Shown: in pieces, positions 27,845 through 38,242 of the stretch | Position numbering within the stretch: the first letter of the stretch is position 1 | Layout: the number at the start of each line of letters is the position of its first letter | NCBI RefSeq assembly: GCF_008935055.1 | Contig: NZ_CP043028.1 | Span: 757,501 to 821,500, forward strand | DNA length: 64,000 nt | Reading direction: 5' to 3' | Source: Pseudobutyrivibrio xylanivorans | GTDB lineage: Bacteria; Bacillota; Clostridia; Lachnospirales; Lachnospiraceae | Notes under the pieces: model-generated | The model's input: the letters and a program-made list of their open reading frames with translations, nothing else | The model's database searches: none | Told to the model about the DNA's origin: nothing | Made by a program: the position numbers and the translations under genes

Positions 27845-27997
27845 AAGCCTTTCAATCATCTAGCCCTATTAAATCACTGACACGCTTGCGCTCTTATTCG
27901 CTCATTGCCCTACATAAGATGCTGCTAAAGCACCATCTAAGTAGGGATGGCTCATCAAGGTCAGTTGCCTTTAATAGTGCTATCTGATTTCAGGCTT
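27845..27997. repeat. 84-bp structured repeat, copy 2, with extended arms
   Basis: The core matches copy 1 (15.0 kb) at 81 of 84 positions in the same orientation. Here the complementary arms reach further: ACTGAC/GTCAGT, CTATTAAA/TTTAATAG and AAGCCT/AGGCTT. It fills the gap between rfbA and rfbC. No open frame. Confidence 0.8.
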
Positions 27998-28016
27998 TCT
28001 CTCCTTACTTCAAAAA

Positions 28017-28895
28017 TTATAATCCGTTAGATACGTCTACGAGATACTGTCCGTACGCAGTCTTCATGAGTGGCTCAGCAAGCTTGAGGAGCTGGTCCTT
28101 GTTGATGAAACCACGCTTGTATGCGATTTCTTCGATGCATGAGATGTACATACCCTGTCTCTTTTGGAATGTACTTACAAACTCTGCTGCCTGAAGAAGC
28201 ATATCATGGTTTCCTGTGTCAAGCCATGCAAATCCACGGCCAAGTGTCTCTACATGGAGATTTCCACGGTTGAGATACTCATTATTTACTGCTGTGATTT
28301 CAAGCTCTCCACGTGCTGAAGGCTTGATTGTCTTTGCAATTTCTACAACTGAGTTGTCATAGAAGTAAAGTCCTGGAACAGCATAGTTGCTCTTTGGCTC
28401 AGCAGGCTTCTCCTCGATAGAGATTGCTACGCCATTCTCGTCGAATTCTACTACGCCATACTCTCTTGGGTCGCGAACATAGTAACCGAAGATTGTTGCA
28501 CCTGGTTCAGATTCTGTTCTTGTAGCTGCTGAAAGAAGCACCTTTGAGAATGACTGGCCATAGAAAATGTTATCGCCAAGCACGAGAGCTACAGCATCGC
28601 TTCCGATGAAATCTGCACCGATAATAAATGCCTCAGCAAGTCCGTTTGGATGCTCCTGAACTGCATACTGAATATCCATACCAAGCTGTGAACCATCTCC
28701 GAGGAGCTCCTCGAATACTGGAAGATCTCTTGGTGTAGAGATGATAAGCACCTCTCTGATACCTGCCAACATAAGTGTAGACAATGGATAGTAAATCATT
28801 GGCTTGTCATAGATTGGCATAATCTGCTTGCTAATAGCTTTTGTTAATGGGTAAAGTCTTGTGCCGGAACCTCCAGCAAGTATAATACCTTTCAT
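28017..28895 (-). CDS. rfbA: glucose-1-phosphate thymidylyltransferase
   Basis: 292 residues, typical RmlA length. [20 protein letters not shown] is the nucleotide-binding signature, followed by [28 protein letters not shown] and [14 protein letters not shown]. It makes dTDP-glucose from glucose-1-phosphate and dTTP. It lies between rfbD and rfbC; rfbB, the dehydratase, is not in the window. Confidence 0.96.
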   Translation of the reverse strand: MKGIILAGGSGTRLYPLTKAISKQIMPIYDKPMIYYPLSTLMLAGIREVLIISTPRDLPVFEELLGDGSQLGMDIQYAVQEHPNGLAEAFIIGADFIGSDAVALVLGDNIFYGQSFSKVLLSAATRTESEPGATIFGYYVRDPREYGVVEFDENGVAISIEEKPAEPKSNYAVPGLYFYDNSVVEIAKTIKPSARGELEITAVNNEYLNRGNLHVETLGRGFAWLDTGNHDMLLQAAEFVSTFQKRQGMYISCIEEIAYKRGFINKDQLLKLAEPLMKTAYGQYLVDVSNGL

Positions 28896-28905
28896 TTTTT
28901 TCTCC

Positions 28906-29766
28906 TTATGCTAAATATTCTTTTAATGCATCTTTCCAATCAGCCATCTTATAGCCGCTTGTGAGACGAAGCATGTAATTATCCAAAATTGAATAGTGTG
29001 GTCTGTCAGCGCTAGCTGGATTCATCTTCTTGTACTCCTCGCTAGTCACATGATTAACCTTTACATTGATTCCCATGAGCTTGAAAATCTCTTCTGTGAA
29101 ATCAGCCCAGTTTGTATCTCCCTCACATGTTCCATGGAAAATACCATAGTTCTCTGTAGGCTCAAGATGATGAATCATGCGAGCAAGCTCTGCTGCTGAA
29201 GTTGGTGAACCAAGCTGATCACATACAACTGAAAGTTCATCGTGATTCTCAGCTAAGCTAAGCATTGTCTTAACGAAGTTCTTTCCATCGCCATAAAGCC
29301 ATGCTGTGCGAACGATGAACCACTTATCAGCAAACTGCTGAACAAACTTCTCACCCTCATACTTTGTCTTGCCATAAGCACTGATTGGTGCTGGCTGGTC
29401 AAACTCTGTGATAGGCTTTGTCGCATTGCCTGGGAATACATAATCTGTACTAACATGCACAAGCTTTGCGCCAACCTTTGTAGCTGCAATAGCAAGGTTT
29501 CTAGGACCAAGTGCATTAAGCTTATATGCAAAATCCCAATCCTTCTCGCAGCCATCTACATTAGTAGCTGCAGCACAGTTAATGATAACATCTGGCTTCT
29601 TAGCCTCAACAAAACTAAGTACCTCATCTAAATCCATGATGTTAAGTGGAGAAATCATCTCCCCCTCAACTACGTCTGTCAAGATAAACTCGACCTCGTT
29701 GCCATACTCCTTTTGAATTGCACGACCAAGCTGGCCATTGCATCCAGTTACTAGTATCTTTCTCAT
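28906..29766 (-). CDS. rfbD: dTDP-4-dehydrorhamnose reductase
   Basis: 286 residues. [17 protein letters not shown] is the NADPH-binding start, with [24 protein letters not shown] and catalytic [11 protein letters not shown] (YxxxK). It reduces the 4-keto group to give dTDP-L-rhamnose. It is the first gene of the polysaccharide unit, with a candidate sigma-A promoter about 20 bases upstream of the ATG. Confidence 0.95.
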   Translation of the reverse strand: MRKILVTGCNGQLGRAIQKEYGNEVEFILTDVVEGEMISPLNIMDLDEVLSFVEAKKPDVIINCAAATNVDGCEKDWDFAYKLNALGPRNLAIAATKVGAKLVHVSTDYVFPGNATKPITEFDQPAPISAYGKTKYEGEKFVQQFADKWFIVRTAWLYGDGKNFVKTMLSLAENHDELSVVCDQLGSPTSAAELARMIHHLEPTENYGIFHGTCEGDTNWADFTEEIFKLMGINVKVNHVTSEEYKKMNPASADRPHYSILDNYMLRLTSGYKMADWKDALKEYLA

Positions 29767-29784
29767 TCTTTCCTATACCTCGTT

Positions 29785-29813
29785 TTTATATAATCAGCCA
29801 AAAATATATTCAA
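29785..29813 (-). promoter_or_regulatory. candidate sigma-A promoter of the rfbD polysaccharide operon
   Basis: Read on the minus strand: TTGAAT, a 17-base spacer, TATAAA, ending about 18 bases before the rfbD start. It overlaps a small palindrome (GCCAAA..ATTCAA / TTGAAT..TTTGGC) behind leuA. Hexamer match only. Confidence 0.45.
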
Positions 29814-29846
29814 GATTAACTTCTAAAATTGAATGTTTGGCATCAT

Positions 29847-31535
29847 TTACACATAATCCTTAGCTTTAGCTATTAGTCTGTTATATGCAGAGAACAGGCT
29901 TCGGATAGACGCACGTGTAATATTTGAGCTTACGCCAACGCCGAAAGTGGTATTGCCGTGGCGCTCATCACGCATTTCAATATATGCCGCAGCCTTAGCA
30001 CCAGAACCCTGAGCCTGAGCAAGTGTATGCTCTGTGTAGTCGATGAGTGTAAACTCAAGCTCTGGAACACACTGCTTGATAGCAAGCTTAACGGCATCAA
30101 TAGGTCCATTTCCTTCAGCTTCTGAATGGAACTTCTCTCCATGATAGCTGAAATCAAGCACAGCAACTGTATCGTCTGTTTCTTTGCTGTCCTGGATAAC
30201 CACATACTCCAGTGTAAGTGGCTCCTTGTTCTCTAAATACTGAGACTTGAAAGCCTCCATAATGCGCTGTGGTGTAACCTCTCCACCCTGCTTTTCAGAA
30301 ATGTACTGAACAACATCTGCAAACTCTCTTTGCATCTTCTTTGGAAGCTTGAAGCCATAAACTGTATCCATAACAAAGGCAACGCCGCCCTTGCCAGACT
30401 GGCTGTTGATACGAACCACTGGCTCATACTTTCTGCCGATATCTGCCGGATCGATTGGAAGATATGGAACCTCCCAATACATGTTTTGGCGTTCGCGCAT
30501 TGCTTTAACGCCTTTATTTATTGCATCCTGGTGTGAACCAGAGAATGCTGTAAACACAAGCTCACCAGCGTATGGATGTCTTGCGTCTGTTGGCATTTTT
30601 GTAACTCTCTCACAAATTTCCACAATTTCCTTGATATCATCCAAATTAAGTTCTGGATTGACACCCTGTGAAAACATATTGTAAGCAATTGTAAGAATAT
30701 CTACGTTTCCAGTGCGCTCACCGTTTCCAAGGAGTGTTCCCTCTACACGGTCTGCACCTGCAAGAAGTCCAAGCTCTGTGATAGCCACGCCTGTTCCTCT
30801 GTCGTTATGTGGATGAATAGAAAGGATAATATTATCTCTGTCCTTAAAATGTGTGCTCATCCACTCAATCTGGTCTGCGTAAACATTTGGTGTATTCATC
30901 TCGACTGTTGCAGGAAGGTTAAAAATGATAGGAGCATCTGTTGCGTGATCCCATGTTTCCTGAACAGCTGTACAAATATCAAGTGAAAATTCCACCTCAG
31001 TGCCAGTAAAAGACTCTGGCGAATATTCAAGCTGAAGGTTTCCATCATATTTGCAAAGACGGTCCTTCACCATTTGTGTACCCTTCTTTGCAATCTCGAT
31101 AATCTCATCCTTTTCAGCGTTGAAAACAACGTCTCGCTGAAGAGTAGATGTTGAATTGTAAATATGGAAAATAACATTCTTAATACCTTGAATAGCTTCA
31201 AAGGTACGATCTATCAATTCCTCACGGCACTGCGAAAGCACCTGCACTTTTACATCATCTGGAATTTTATTTTCAGCAACTAACTGTCTTAAAAAATCGA
31301 ATTCAATTTGAGATGCTGCAGGAAATCCAATCTCAATTTCTTTAAAGCCTAGCTTAATTAGGAGGTCAAATAGTTCCATCTTTTCGTCGACATTCATTGG
31401 TTCGACGAGGGCCTGGTTGCCATCTCGTAGATCAACTGAGCACCAAATTGGGGCTTTAGTAATCTGCTTGTTCGGCCAGGTACGTTCTGGGAACTGTAAC
31501 ACAGGGTTTGCTTTGTAACGCTTGTAGTTCAACAT
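29847..31535 (-). CDS. leuA: 2-isopropylmalate synthase
   Basis: 562 residues, the longer LeuA form. WCSVDLRDGNQALVEPMN is the catalytic loop, SIHPHNDRGTG the metal HxH motif, and LLGNGERTGNVD the third signature; the C-terminal 130 residues form the regulatory domain (SNITRASIRSLFSAYNR). It condenses acetyl-CoA and 2-ketoisovalerate, committing carbon to leucine. AGGAGG precedes the ATG. No T-box leader is present in the gap upstream, so control may be by leucine feedback. Confidence 0.96.
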   Translation of the reverse strand: MLNYKRYKANPVLQFPERTWPNKQITKAPIWCSVDLRDGNQALVEPMNVDEKMELFDLLIKLGFKEIEIGFPAASQIEFDFLRQLVAENKIPDDVKVQVLSQCREELIDRTFEAIQGIKNVIFHIYNSTSTLQRDVVFNAEKDEIIEIAKKGTQMVKDRLCKYDGNLQLEYSPESFTGTEVEFSLDICTAVQETWDHATDAPIIFNLPATVEMNTPNVYADQIEWMSTHFKDRDNIILSIHPHNDRGTGVAITELGLLAGADRVEGTLLGNGERTGNVDILTIAYNMFSQGVNPELNLDDIKEIVEICERVTKMPTDARHPYAGELVFTAFSGSHQDAINKGVKAMRERQNMYWEVPYLPIDPADIGRKYEPVVRINSQSGKGGVAFVMDTVYGFKLPKKMQREFADVVQYISEKQGGEVTPQRIMEAFKSQYLENKEPLTLEYVVIQDSKETDDTVAVLDFSYHGEKFHSEAEGNGPIDAVKLAIKQCVPELEFTLIDYTEHTLAQAQGSGAKAAAYIEMRDERHGNTTFGVGVSSNITRASIRSLFSAYNRLIAKAKDYV

Positions 31536-31570
31536 TATTCTGTCCTCCTAAAACATGTAGATTATATCTC

Positions 31571-31652
31571 GCCTGTTCCGGCTACAAGCCTAAGGCCTCT
31601 CTGCTCGACTACATGTCTCACTAAGAGACCTTAGAGCTTGATGCCTACAGGC
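31571..31652. repeat. GTTACG hairpin repeat, copy 5
   Basis: Between the HPr gene and leuA. Outer arms GCCTGT/ACAGGC, then CAAGC/GCTTG, then CTAAGG/CCTTAG and TCTCT/AGAGA, loop CTCGACTACATGTCTCA. Left signature GTTCCGGCTACAAGC, right GCTTGATGCCTAC. Confidence 0.8.
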
Positions 31653-31660
31653 TATTTAAA

Positions 31661-31927
31661 CTATTCTCCTAATCCTGCTTCAATAGAATTTACGATGTCG
31701 TCGAGAGCTTCAGTCTCGTCTATGCCATCGCAAAATACTTCGATTTCCTCTCCTGTCTTTACGCAGGCGCCTAGTACGCTAAGTACTGATTTTGCATTCG
31801 CCTCGTAGTTATTGTCAGTGTGAAAGGTCACCTTGCTGCTATACTTCATTGAAATTTCGCATAGAAGTCCCGCTGGGCGCAAGTGCAACCCTGTCGCATT
31901 CTTTATCTTCACTTTTTTAGAAACCAT
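31661..31927 (-). CDS. ptsH: HPr-family phosphocarrier protein
   Basis: 88 residues, the family length. NATGLHLRPAG carries the phospho-accepting histidine and NAKSVLSVLGA the regulatory serine of Gram-positive HPr, so both PTS transfer and HPr-kinase control are possible. It stands alone, without ptsI beside it. A catabolite-only Crh form is unlikely because the active-site histidine is kept. Confidence 0.92.
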   Translation of the reverse strand: MVSKKVKIKNATGLHLRPAGLLCEISMKYSSKVTFHTDNNYEANAKSVLSVLGACVKTGEEIEVFCDGIDETEALDDIVNSIEAGLGE

Positions 31928-31950
31928 AACTCAATATCCTACTCTATGAA

Positions 31951-32037
31951 CAGTGTTTTACGTTAACAATAAATATGTTTTCTTTTAGTCACTAAATGTT
32001 CCTTTCAGCAAAATATTATATTGTTAACTAAGCACTG
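31951..32037. repeat. GTTACG hairpin repeat, copy 6
   Basis: Between glmM and the HPr gene. Outer arms CAGTG/CACTG, middle GTTAACAAT/ATTGTTAAC (9 of 9), an AT-rich inner stem, and loop AGTCACTAAATGTTCC. Left signature TTTACG-TTA-ACAAT. Confidence 0.7.
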
Positions 32038-32040
32038 GAT

Positions 32041-33390
32041 CTATAATATCGTTTTCGTGATTAATTCTGCTAACGCTTTTGCGTCAGCCTCAATTTCTGC
32101 CTGATCCTTTCCTTCTATCATGACACGAACCAGTGGCTCTGTGCCAGATGGACGGATGAGAACTCGGCCTTCGCCAGCGAACTTCTCCCCAAGTTTTTCG
32201 ATTGCTGTAGCAATCTCAGGATACTCCATGTAGCTCTCTTTCTTGTGATTTGGAACCTTTGCATTCACAAGAGCCTGTGGAAGTACCTCCATAATAGATG
32301 CAAGCTCTGAAAGTGGCTTGCCTGTCTCAACCATTACACGAAGAAGGTGAAGTGCGGAAAGCAATCCATCACCAGTGGTATTGTCATCAAGGAAGATAAC
32401 ATGTCCACTCTGCTCGCCTCCGATATTATATCCATTAGCAAGCATATTTTCTAAAACATATCTATCGCCAACCTTTGTAGACTCTACATTTATGCCCTGT
32501 TCTTTAGCCATGAGTGTGAATCCAAGGTTTGTCATTACAGTAACAACGCAGGTATCCTTCTTAAGAGTACCCTTATCCTTCATATGCTTTGCGCAGATTG
32601 CCATAATCTGGTCGCCATCAACAAGACGCCCCTTCTCATCTACTGCAAGCATTCTATCAGCATCACCATCAAATGCAAGTCCAACCTGTGCATTTTCAGC
32701 AACAACACGGGCTTTAAGCTCATCCATGTGAGTTGAGCCACAGTTGCTGTTGATGTTTGTTCCATCTGGATTGTTGTGGATTGTGATAAGCTCTGCTCCC
32801 ATCTCTGAAAGGCATGCAACGCTTGTACGATAAGAAGCTCCCTCTGCACAGTCAATAACAATCTTAAGACCTGATAAATCAAGTGGCACTGTGTGCTTAA
32901 GGAAATCAACGTACTCGCGACCTAAATCAAAACGATAATCAATCTTTCCGATTTCAGCACCAGTTGGGAGATTAATACCCTTCATACCACTTTCAATAAG
33001 GGCCTGAATCTCATCCTCGAGCTCGTCTGAAAGCTTGAATCCATCACCATTGAAGAACTTAATTCCATTAAATTCCATTGGGTTATGACTTGCTGAAATA
33101 ACAACACCTGCATCGACCTTGTGCTTGCGTGTAAGATAAGCAATTGCTGGTGTTGGAAGCACACCAACATATACGGCGTTTGCACCAACTGAGCAAATAC
33201 CACTCATAAGTGCTGAAGCAAGCATAGTACCTGAGATACGAGTGTCACAGCCAACAATAATTGTAGGCTGATGACTAGCCTCTTTTGTAAGCACATAAGC
33301 ACCTGCCTGACCAAGTGAACGAGCCAAATCTATAGTAAGTTCTGAGCCTGCTACTCCTCTGACTCCGTCTGTACCAAATAATCTTCCCAT
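32041..33390 (-). CDS. glmM: phosphoglucosamine mutase
   Basis: 449 residues. [13 protein letters not shown] at the start, [13 protein letters not shown] with the phosphoserine, [14 protein letters not shown] for magnesium and [13 protein letters not shown] for phosphate binding. It converts glucosamine-6-phosphate to the 1-phosphate for UDP-GlcNAc and so for peptidoglycan and the sugars of the neighbouring locus. It follows cdaR by 5 bases in the conserved cdaA-cdaR-glmM operon, where GlmM is known to bind and restrain CdaA in other Firmicutes. Confidence 0.97.
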   Translation of the reverse strand: MGRLFGTDGVRGVAGSELTIDLARSLGQAGAYVLTKEASHQPTIIVGCDTRISGTMLASALMSGICSVGANAVYVGVLPTPAIAYLTRKHKVDAGVVISASHNPMEFNGIKFFNGDGFKLSDELEDEIQALIESGMKGINLPTGAEIGKIDYRFDLGREYVDFLKHTVPLDLSGLKIVIDCAEGASYRTSVACLSEMGAELITIHNNPDGTNINSNCGSTHMDELKARVVAENAQVGLAFDGDADRMLAVDEKGRLVDGDQIMAICAKHMKDKGTLKKDTCVVTVMTNLGFTLMAKEQGINVESTKVGDRYVLENMLANGYNIGGEQSGHVIFLDDNTTGDGLLSALHLLRVMVETGKPLSELASIMEVLPQALVNAKVPNHKKESYMEYPEIATAIEKLGEKFAGEGRVLIRPSGTEPLVRVMIEGKDQAEIEADAKALAELITKTIL

Positions 33391-33395
33391 ATTAA

Positions 33396-34688
33396 TTAAT
33401 CCTCTTTCGTTTCATCACTTTCTGTCGCACTATCCTCTTCTGTTGCATTTGGATCTGCGATTACTGAAACCGTGACTGATGTATTTTGAATAGTTACTCC
33501 ATCAACATTCTCGAACTGCAATACTGCATTCTGTCCCTCGCCCTCTCCGAGAGCTGTACAGTCGATATATCCCTTTACTGAATCTGCTTTCAGTGAAGCC
33601 AATGCCTGCTCGCTTCCGAATACATTCACCGTAACGGTCTTTGAGTCAAGGGCGGCTGCCAATCCTCGCGGAACATTCTTCAGCTCAATATTCTCAGCTG
33701 GAACATCTACTGTTGAGGCAGTCTCGCCAGCCATTGTAACATAAATTGCAACCTTGGAAGATGTTCCCTCTGAAAGCTGAACACCATCTGGCAGGTAAGA
33801 ACTAATATCAACTGAAGTTGTAAATGAACCTGTAAGGTTCGATAAATTAATAACTGTATCTGGAATAGTGATGTTGCTAACATCGTTAAGTGCACTAGCT
33901 TCACCTATAATCATAACTGACGATGGGTCAGTCTTGATTGAACCCAGTGTCAATTCCGGTGAAAGCGTACCGCTAGTCTTAACCACAATATCAACTGCCT
34001 TTGTATTTACGAATGCTACACTAACGCTGACAGTAGATACTGACAAATTGAAGTTTGATGTATCAACAGTCTCGCCATCCTTATCGTAAAACTTCGGGAT
34101 AACATTCTCAGTAAAGTTGCTGCTAACACCTGTGATATTGGCCGTAGCCACAACACTTGCAATCTTTTCCACCTCTTCCTGTGGGCCTGTCACAGTTATG
34201 ACTGTTGGACTACAGGTAACCTCCTCCACTGCAAGCTCTGGCTCCAGTGTTCCAGAGGTCTGGGCACTTATAACAAAACGCTCTGTGGTCAAATCCTTCA
34301 AAATAACATACAAATAATTCTGTCTGCTAGAAATGGTTACATAGTTTGCATAAGATTTTGCAGCGATAGTAACCGGTATTCTCTCAGCGTTTTCCAGATT
34401 ATTCATATCTGCTATCGCAGAAAAATCTGATGGTGAGAGTTTTTCAATAATGGATCGCTTTGCTGTAACACGGAAGCTTACTGTATTAACTCCATCCTTT
34501 ATCTCGTAAAGCTTTCCAGCCTGTGTCAAAACATCTGCATTTGTAACTGTAACTACAGATGTGAATGTCCTTGTCTGCTTTGGATCATCAATATTTACAA
34601 CAACCAACCAAAGGAAAAATGAAAAGATAATTGCAAGTATCTTTAATCCGATATCCTTTGTGAGGGCATTTATAATCTTCTGCTTCAT
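33396..34688 (-). CDS. cdaR: CdaR / YbbR-domain regulator of c-di-AMP synthase
   Basis: 430 residues: one N-terminal membrane anchor ([15 protein letters not shown]) then about four YbbR repeats, visible as recurring V-TGP / T-SGTLSPEL blocks, and an acidic tail. It sits outside the membrane and adjusts CdaA. Its ATG overlaps the cdaA stop (ATGA) and glmM follows, the standard gene order. Confidence 0.93.
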   Translation of the reverse strand: MKQKIINALTKDIGLKILAIIFSFFLWLVVVNIDDPKQTRTFTSVVTVTNADVLTQAGKLYEIKDGVNTVSFRVTAKRSIIEKLSPSDFSAIADMNNLENAERIPVTIAAKSYANYVTISSRQNYLYVILKDLTTERFVISAQTSGTLEPELAVEEVTCSPTVITVTGPQEEVEKIASVVATANITGVSSNFTENVIPKFYDKDGETVDTSNFNLSVSTVSVSVAFVNTKAVDIVVKTSGTLSPELTLGSIKTDPSSVMIIGEASALNDVSNITIPDTVINLSNLTGSFTTSVDISSYLPDGVQLSEGTSSKVAIYVTMAGETASTVDVPAENIELKNVPRGLAAALDSKTVTVNVFGSEQALASLKADSVKGYIDCTALGEGEGQNAVLQFENVDGVTIQNTSVTVSVIADPNATEEDSATESDETKED

Positions 34689-35554
34689 GCTCTGCCCTCC
34701 TTTTCTGCTGCTTCTGTTTTGCTTGTTTCTTCATCAGGATTCTGAAGCCTTCTAAGCTCTGCAATAAGCTCATCTTCCTTCACATCGCGAACGATACGAC
34801 CTTCCCTTGCATAGGAAACTGTACCTGTCTCCTCTGAAACAACAATTGTAAGTGAATCAGAAACCTCACTGATACCAACAGCTGCACGATGTCTTGTTCC
34901 CAAATCCTTTGAGAGCGCCATGTTATCAGAAAGTGGCAGATAGCAGGTAGCAGAAACTACCCTGTCTCCTCTAACAATTACTGCGCCATCGTGAAGCGGA
35001 GTGTTTTTTTCAAAAATATTAATAAGCAGCTGGCGGCTGACAACCGCATCAATACCAATACCGGTTCTCTCAAATTCGGTCAGCTGCATGTCATTTTCAA
35101 CAACAATAAGCGCACCTGTCTTTACTGCGCCCATTTCGTAGCAGGCTGTAACAAGGCCTACGATAGTAGAATCATCAAACTTCTTTGCGCCAGTTTTAAG
35201 TATGTTCCACGAAAATAGCGAGGTGATTTTCCTTCGACCAATCTGCTCCAAAGCTCTACGCAGCTCCGGCTGGAACACGACAATAAGCACCGTCACTGCT
35301 ACCGATACCAGCTTCTCGCCCAACCAAAGGATTGTGTTCATCTGGAAAATAGCCGCAACTAAGAAGAAAAGCATGATGATAAGCACGCCTCTAATTAGCA
35401 TCCACACCCTGCTGTTTTTCACCCAAACAAGCAGGTGGTACATGAAATATGCAATTATGATAACCTCGATTGCGTCTGTGATGGAAACATCGGGAATATT
35501 TACATTGAAATAATCATCGATGAAGGCATCCATTGCATTGACAAAATCTACCAC
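34685..35554 (-). CDS. cdaA: diadenylate cyclase CdaA
   Basis: 289 residues: three membrane helices in the first 80-90 residues, then the DAC domain with NTPLHDGAVIV (DGA motif) and LGTRHRAAVGISE (RHR motif). It makes cyclic di-AMP from two ATP, controlling potassium, osmolyte and wall homeostasis. The frame starts at a GTG with AAGGAAG upstream; an ATG seven codons later is the alternative start. Confidence 0.95.
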   Translation of the reverse strand: MVDFVNAMDAFIDDYFNVNIPDVSITDAIEVIIIAYFMYHLLVWVKNSRVWMLIRGVLIIMLFFLVAAIFQMNTILWLGEKLVSVAVTVLIVVFQPELRRALEQIGRRKITSLFSWNILKTGAKKFDDSTIVGLVTACYEMGAVKTGALIVVENDMQLTEFERTGIGIDAVVSRQLLINIFEKNTPLHDGAVIVRGDRVVSATCYLPLSDNMALSKDLGTRHRAAVGISEVSDSLTIVVSEETGTVSYAREGRIVRDVKEDELIAELRRLQNPDEETSKTEAAEKEGRA

Positions 35555-35613
35555 CGATTCACTTCCTTACTACCCCTATCAGGGATTGTTTTTATAAGTT
35601 AAATCTTCTATTT

Positions 35614-36525
35614 TTATATCTTCTTAATTTCTTTATCTTCTTCAGCAATGCGGATTTTAGGAACTGCTGTGACGTAATAATAATAATCGTCATCCTCGAA
35701 CTGAACTTTCTCAATTCGTGAGTAATCCAAATCCATAACAAAGTAATTCAAAATCACACCAACTAGTAAAACAATGATATTCCCAAGAATGAGTCCTGGA
35801 ATCTCGCCCTTTTGACTTGTAAGCAAAAGTCCTGCAAGCATAATGATAAATTCAACTGCTACGCCTGCTACATTTGCAATTATCCATGACATATTGATGC
35901 TGGCCTGTCTAAGAAGGTAAACAACTAAAAACATTGCCACCATTGCAATGATAAAGAACCAAAACATTCGGTTTCCGATCATCTGCTCCTGAACCAGTGT
36001 CACTACATTGACCTCAGAAGTCTCATCAACGATAGCAGTTGTGTTGTCCTTTATTACGTGAAGATAAAATGCAACAACAGAGCCACATACAATAGATGTA
36101 AGCTCGTTGATATTAGACATAAGCCCAGCTCCGAGAGCCATAACATATGGTGAGTTAAACGAATAACAAATTGGAACCGTAACCATATTGTACGTATTCT
36201 TGCTTCTGAAATATGCACAAACCAAGTAACCCACAACCATTAATCCTAGTGCAACGATTGCAACCTGTGGGCTGAGTGATACCAAATCAATCAATAAAAC
36301 AATAGCGAGAATCATCGAAACGCCCTGAATAGGGAAAAACGCACAAACAATTGCAATGATTATGGAAACCCACATCTGACTTAGCTGCTTGTTGTGTCCA
36401 AAGTTAGATCGTATACACATAAGTCCAACAAAAGCTACCAGGGCACTCCATATTTTTAAGAAAAGTATTTCTCGCGAAAGCACAAATCTTCGTATGTCAT
36501 CTCGTAATCTAATAAAAGCGTTCAT
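35614..36525 (-). CDS. conserved polytopic membrane protein, unknown function
   Basis: 303 residues with about eight hydrophobic helices and a hydrophilic tail rich in Asp and Tyr (FEDDDYYYYVTAVPKIRI). I do not recognise the family. It starts two bases after the small membrane gene upstream and ends 59 bases before cdaA, so it may be part of the c-di-AMP operon. Transport or envelope roles are guesses only. Confidence 0.6.
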   Translation of the reverse strand: MNAFIRLRDDIRRFVLSREILFLKIWSALVAFVGLMCIRSNFGHNKQLSQMWVSIIIAIVCAFFPIQGVSMILAIVLLIDLVSLSPQVAIVALGLMVVGYLVCAYFRSKNTYNMVTVPICYSFNSPYVMALGAGLMSNINELTSIVCGSVVAFYLHVIKDNTTAIVDETSEVNVVTLVQEQMIGNRMFWFFIIAMVAMFLVVYLLRQASINMSWIIANVAGVAVEFIIMLAGLLLTSQKGEIPGLILGNIIVLLVGVILNYFVMDLDYSRIEKVQFEDDDYYYYVTAVPKIRIAEEDKEIKKI

Positions 36526-36526
36526 T

Positions 36527-36955
36527 CTAGAAATCCTCTCTAGCTAGCAGTGGTTTTGTCTGTTGTACCTCGGCTTCATACATGTGACTAAGCTTCGTGT
36601 ATTTAGCTCCAAGCTCCTTAATAAGGCGCTTGCCACGCTTGTACCGTCTGGCAGCCCTCAGTCTTGAGCCGTGAACATGAATAATAATGTAAAATGCATA
36701 AGCTACAAGACCCACCAAGGCAATTATTAAAAAGTACATGGTAGTAATATTCTCTATGACATTGCTAACCAGATATATCACTATTCCTGCATAAATCGCA
36801 CCAAAGAAAATCGTGCCAGCCAAAAAGCCGCCCCAACCGTGTAGTGCAATATATTCTTTCTTTGAATAGCGAAGCATCGGCTGATACTCCGGGCCCATTT
36901 CTTTCTCGAAAATAGCCATGGAAGTCATATGCCTAACGCGTTCTTCGTTAATCAT
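36527..36955 (-). CDS. small membrane protein, unknown function
   Basis: 142 residues with two membrane helices (about 50-70 and 75-95) between a short cytoplasmic start and a basic arginine-rich helix (HVHGSRLRAARRYKRGKRL). No family recognised. It is the first gene after the yvyF terminator, so it begins a new transcription unit leading to cdaA-cdaR-glmM. Confidence 0.55.
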   Translation of the reverse strand: MINEERVRHMTSMAIFEKEMGPEYQPMLRYSKKEYIALHGWGGFLAGTIFFGAIYAGIVIYLVSNVIENITTMYFLIIALVGLVAYAFYIIIHVHGSRLRAARRYKRGKRLIKELGAKYTKLSHMYEAEVQQTKPLLAREDF

Positions 36956-37026
36956 ACATTATCCTCTTAAGTGATTTTTATAAAAATGCATAGTAAATCA
37001 GAATCAGTATAGCATAAACAGTTTCT

Positions 37027-37058
37027 AAAAAAAACACCTACCGGAAGAACCGGTAGGT
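37027..37058 (-). terminator. intrinsic terminator of comFC-yvyF
   Basis: On the minus strand ACCTACCGG-TTCTT-CCGGTAGGT is followed by a run of eight T. A nine-pair stem just past the yvyF stop. Confidence 0.9.
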
Positions 37059-37083
37059 CTTTAGAATTCTTTAGTATTGTATT

Positions 37084-37491
37084 TTACTTCTGGATGAAGC
37101 GCATCTTGTTTTCTTTCTTTGGTTTCTCCTTAGGTCGTTCTGGTGCCTGTGGCTTTTCAATAGACTTTGCGAGAGCATTAGCTGTATTGTTCTTGCAATT
37201 ATCACAATACTTACCTGTCTTAATTGTTGCACCACAAATCTCGCACTCAATTCCTATTGGAGAATCATCAGAGAACTGCAGGCGCTCCTCACGAATCCAC
37301 TGACGAAGCTGATTTGTAGAAACTTCATTAGCATCTGATATTTCCTGAATGGAAGCTCGTGGATTTTCTCGGATATACTCCTTTACATTCTGGAACTTCT
37401 TTTCAGTTTCATCGCGGCAGGCTTGGCAGATATTTGGTCCCCCAAGATAATTGAATAATCTTCCACAAGTTCTACAGTTACGAACATCCAT
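37084..37491 (-). CDS. yvyF: flagellar operon protein YvyF/TIGR03826-like
   Basis: 135 residues. Two zinc ribbons (CRTCGRLFNYLGG..CQAC at 6-24, CEICGATIKTGKYCDNC at about 82-98) flank a small helix-turn-helix-like segment (SIQEISDANEVSTNQLRQWI). The same layout is seen in YvyF beside comF and flgM in Bacillus. Here comFC is upstream, while flgM is 23 kb away. Likely a flagellar regulator. Confidence 0.8.
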   Translation of the reverse strand: MDVRNCRTCGRLFNYLGGPNICQACRDETEKKFQNVKEYIRENPRASIQEISDANEVSTNQLRQWIREERLQFSDDSPIGIECEICGATIKTGKYCDNCKNNTANALAKSIEKPQAPERPKEKPKKENKMRFIQK

Positions 37492-37507
37492 AAATGATAC
37501 CTCCTGA

Positions 37508-38242
37508 TTATTGGGTTTCTCCTATGCATACGCACATGCCATATACTTCTTGAACTCCGCCGCTTCTAAGTATCTTGGCTACTTCATCCATTGTTGTCCC
37601 TGTTGTGTAAATATCATCTACTATAAGCACTTTTTTAAATTGTACATCATTTTTTGCCAAACTAAAAGCTTTTAACAGATTTTTCTTTCTTTTTAGACTA
37701 TTTAGTTGTTTCATGGCTACAGTATCACCATTTCGTCTGACTATTTTTGAATTAACGGGAATACCACTTACATCACTAAGTGCCTTTGCAAAAATCTCTG
37801 CCTGATTGTACCCACGCTTCCTCTCCTTTTTCTGGTACATTGGAACAGGAATTATTGCTTCTATGTTATTTTGCTGTAGCCATTTTCCATAGCTTTTTAC
37901 TGCATATTTGGCAAACACCTTGCCATAACACCGTTTATTACTATATTTAAATCTATACATGGCATTTTTCATATCACCTGAGTATCTGAAAACTGCTTTA
38001 TTTTGTGTATAAACATGGCTGGCATTCTTACAGCTTGTGCAAAACTCCGCCTGTGGATTGTTAACTGGCGCACCACATTTCAGACAATAGTCTTTTCCAA
38101 CAAGCCTGATTTTCTTTTGACAAGACTGACAAAAACCTGCTTCTTTTTCTATTTTCAATAAAACATTATCGCAAGCCACACAACGTTTTGGATACAATAA
38201 TCCCAAACTTACGTCTATAATATATCTTAGGTAGGAATTCAT
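37508..38242 (-). CDS. comFC: ComF family phosphoribosyltransferase-like protein
   Basis: 244 residues. Zinc-binding cysteines at the start (CVACDNVLL..FCQSC, CLKCG..FCTSC) and VLIVDDIYTTGTTMDE, the PRPP-binding loop, define ComFC. In competent bacteria it helps DNA uptake or recombination with ComFA; no other competence gene is visible. It heads a two-gene unit with yvyF and is divergent from the lipoprotein gene. Confidence 0.9.
   Translation of the reverse strand: MNSYLRYIIDVSLGLLYPKRCVACDNVLLKIEKEAGFCQSCQKKIRLVGKDYCLKCGAPVNNPQAEFCTSCKNASHVYTQNKAVFRYSGDMKNAMYRFKYSNKRCYGKVFAKYAVKSYGKWLQQNNIEAIIPVPMYQKKERKRGYNQAEIFAKALSDVSGIPVNSKIVRRNGDTVAMKQLNSLKRKKNLLKAFSLAKNDVQFKKVLIVDDIYTTGTTMDEVAKILRSGGVQEVYGMCVCIGETQ

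Noticed and set aside
31536..31660. Possible T-box or leucine attenuator before leuA
   Set aside because: No AGGGTGG-type antiterminator, no leucine-rich leader peptide; the gap holds GTTACG repeat copy 5.
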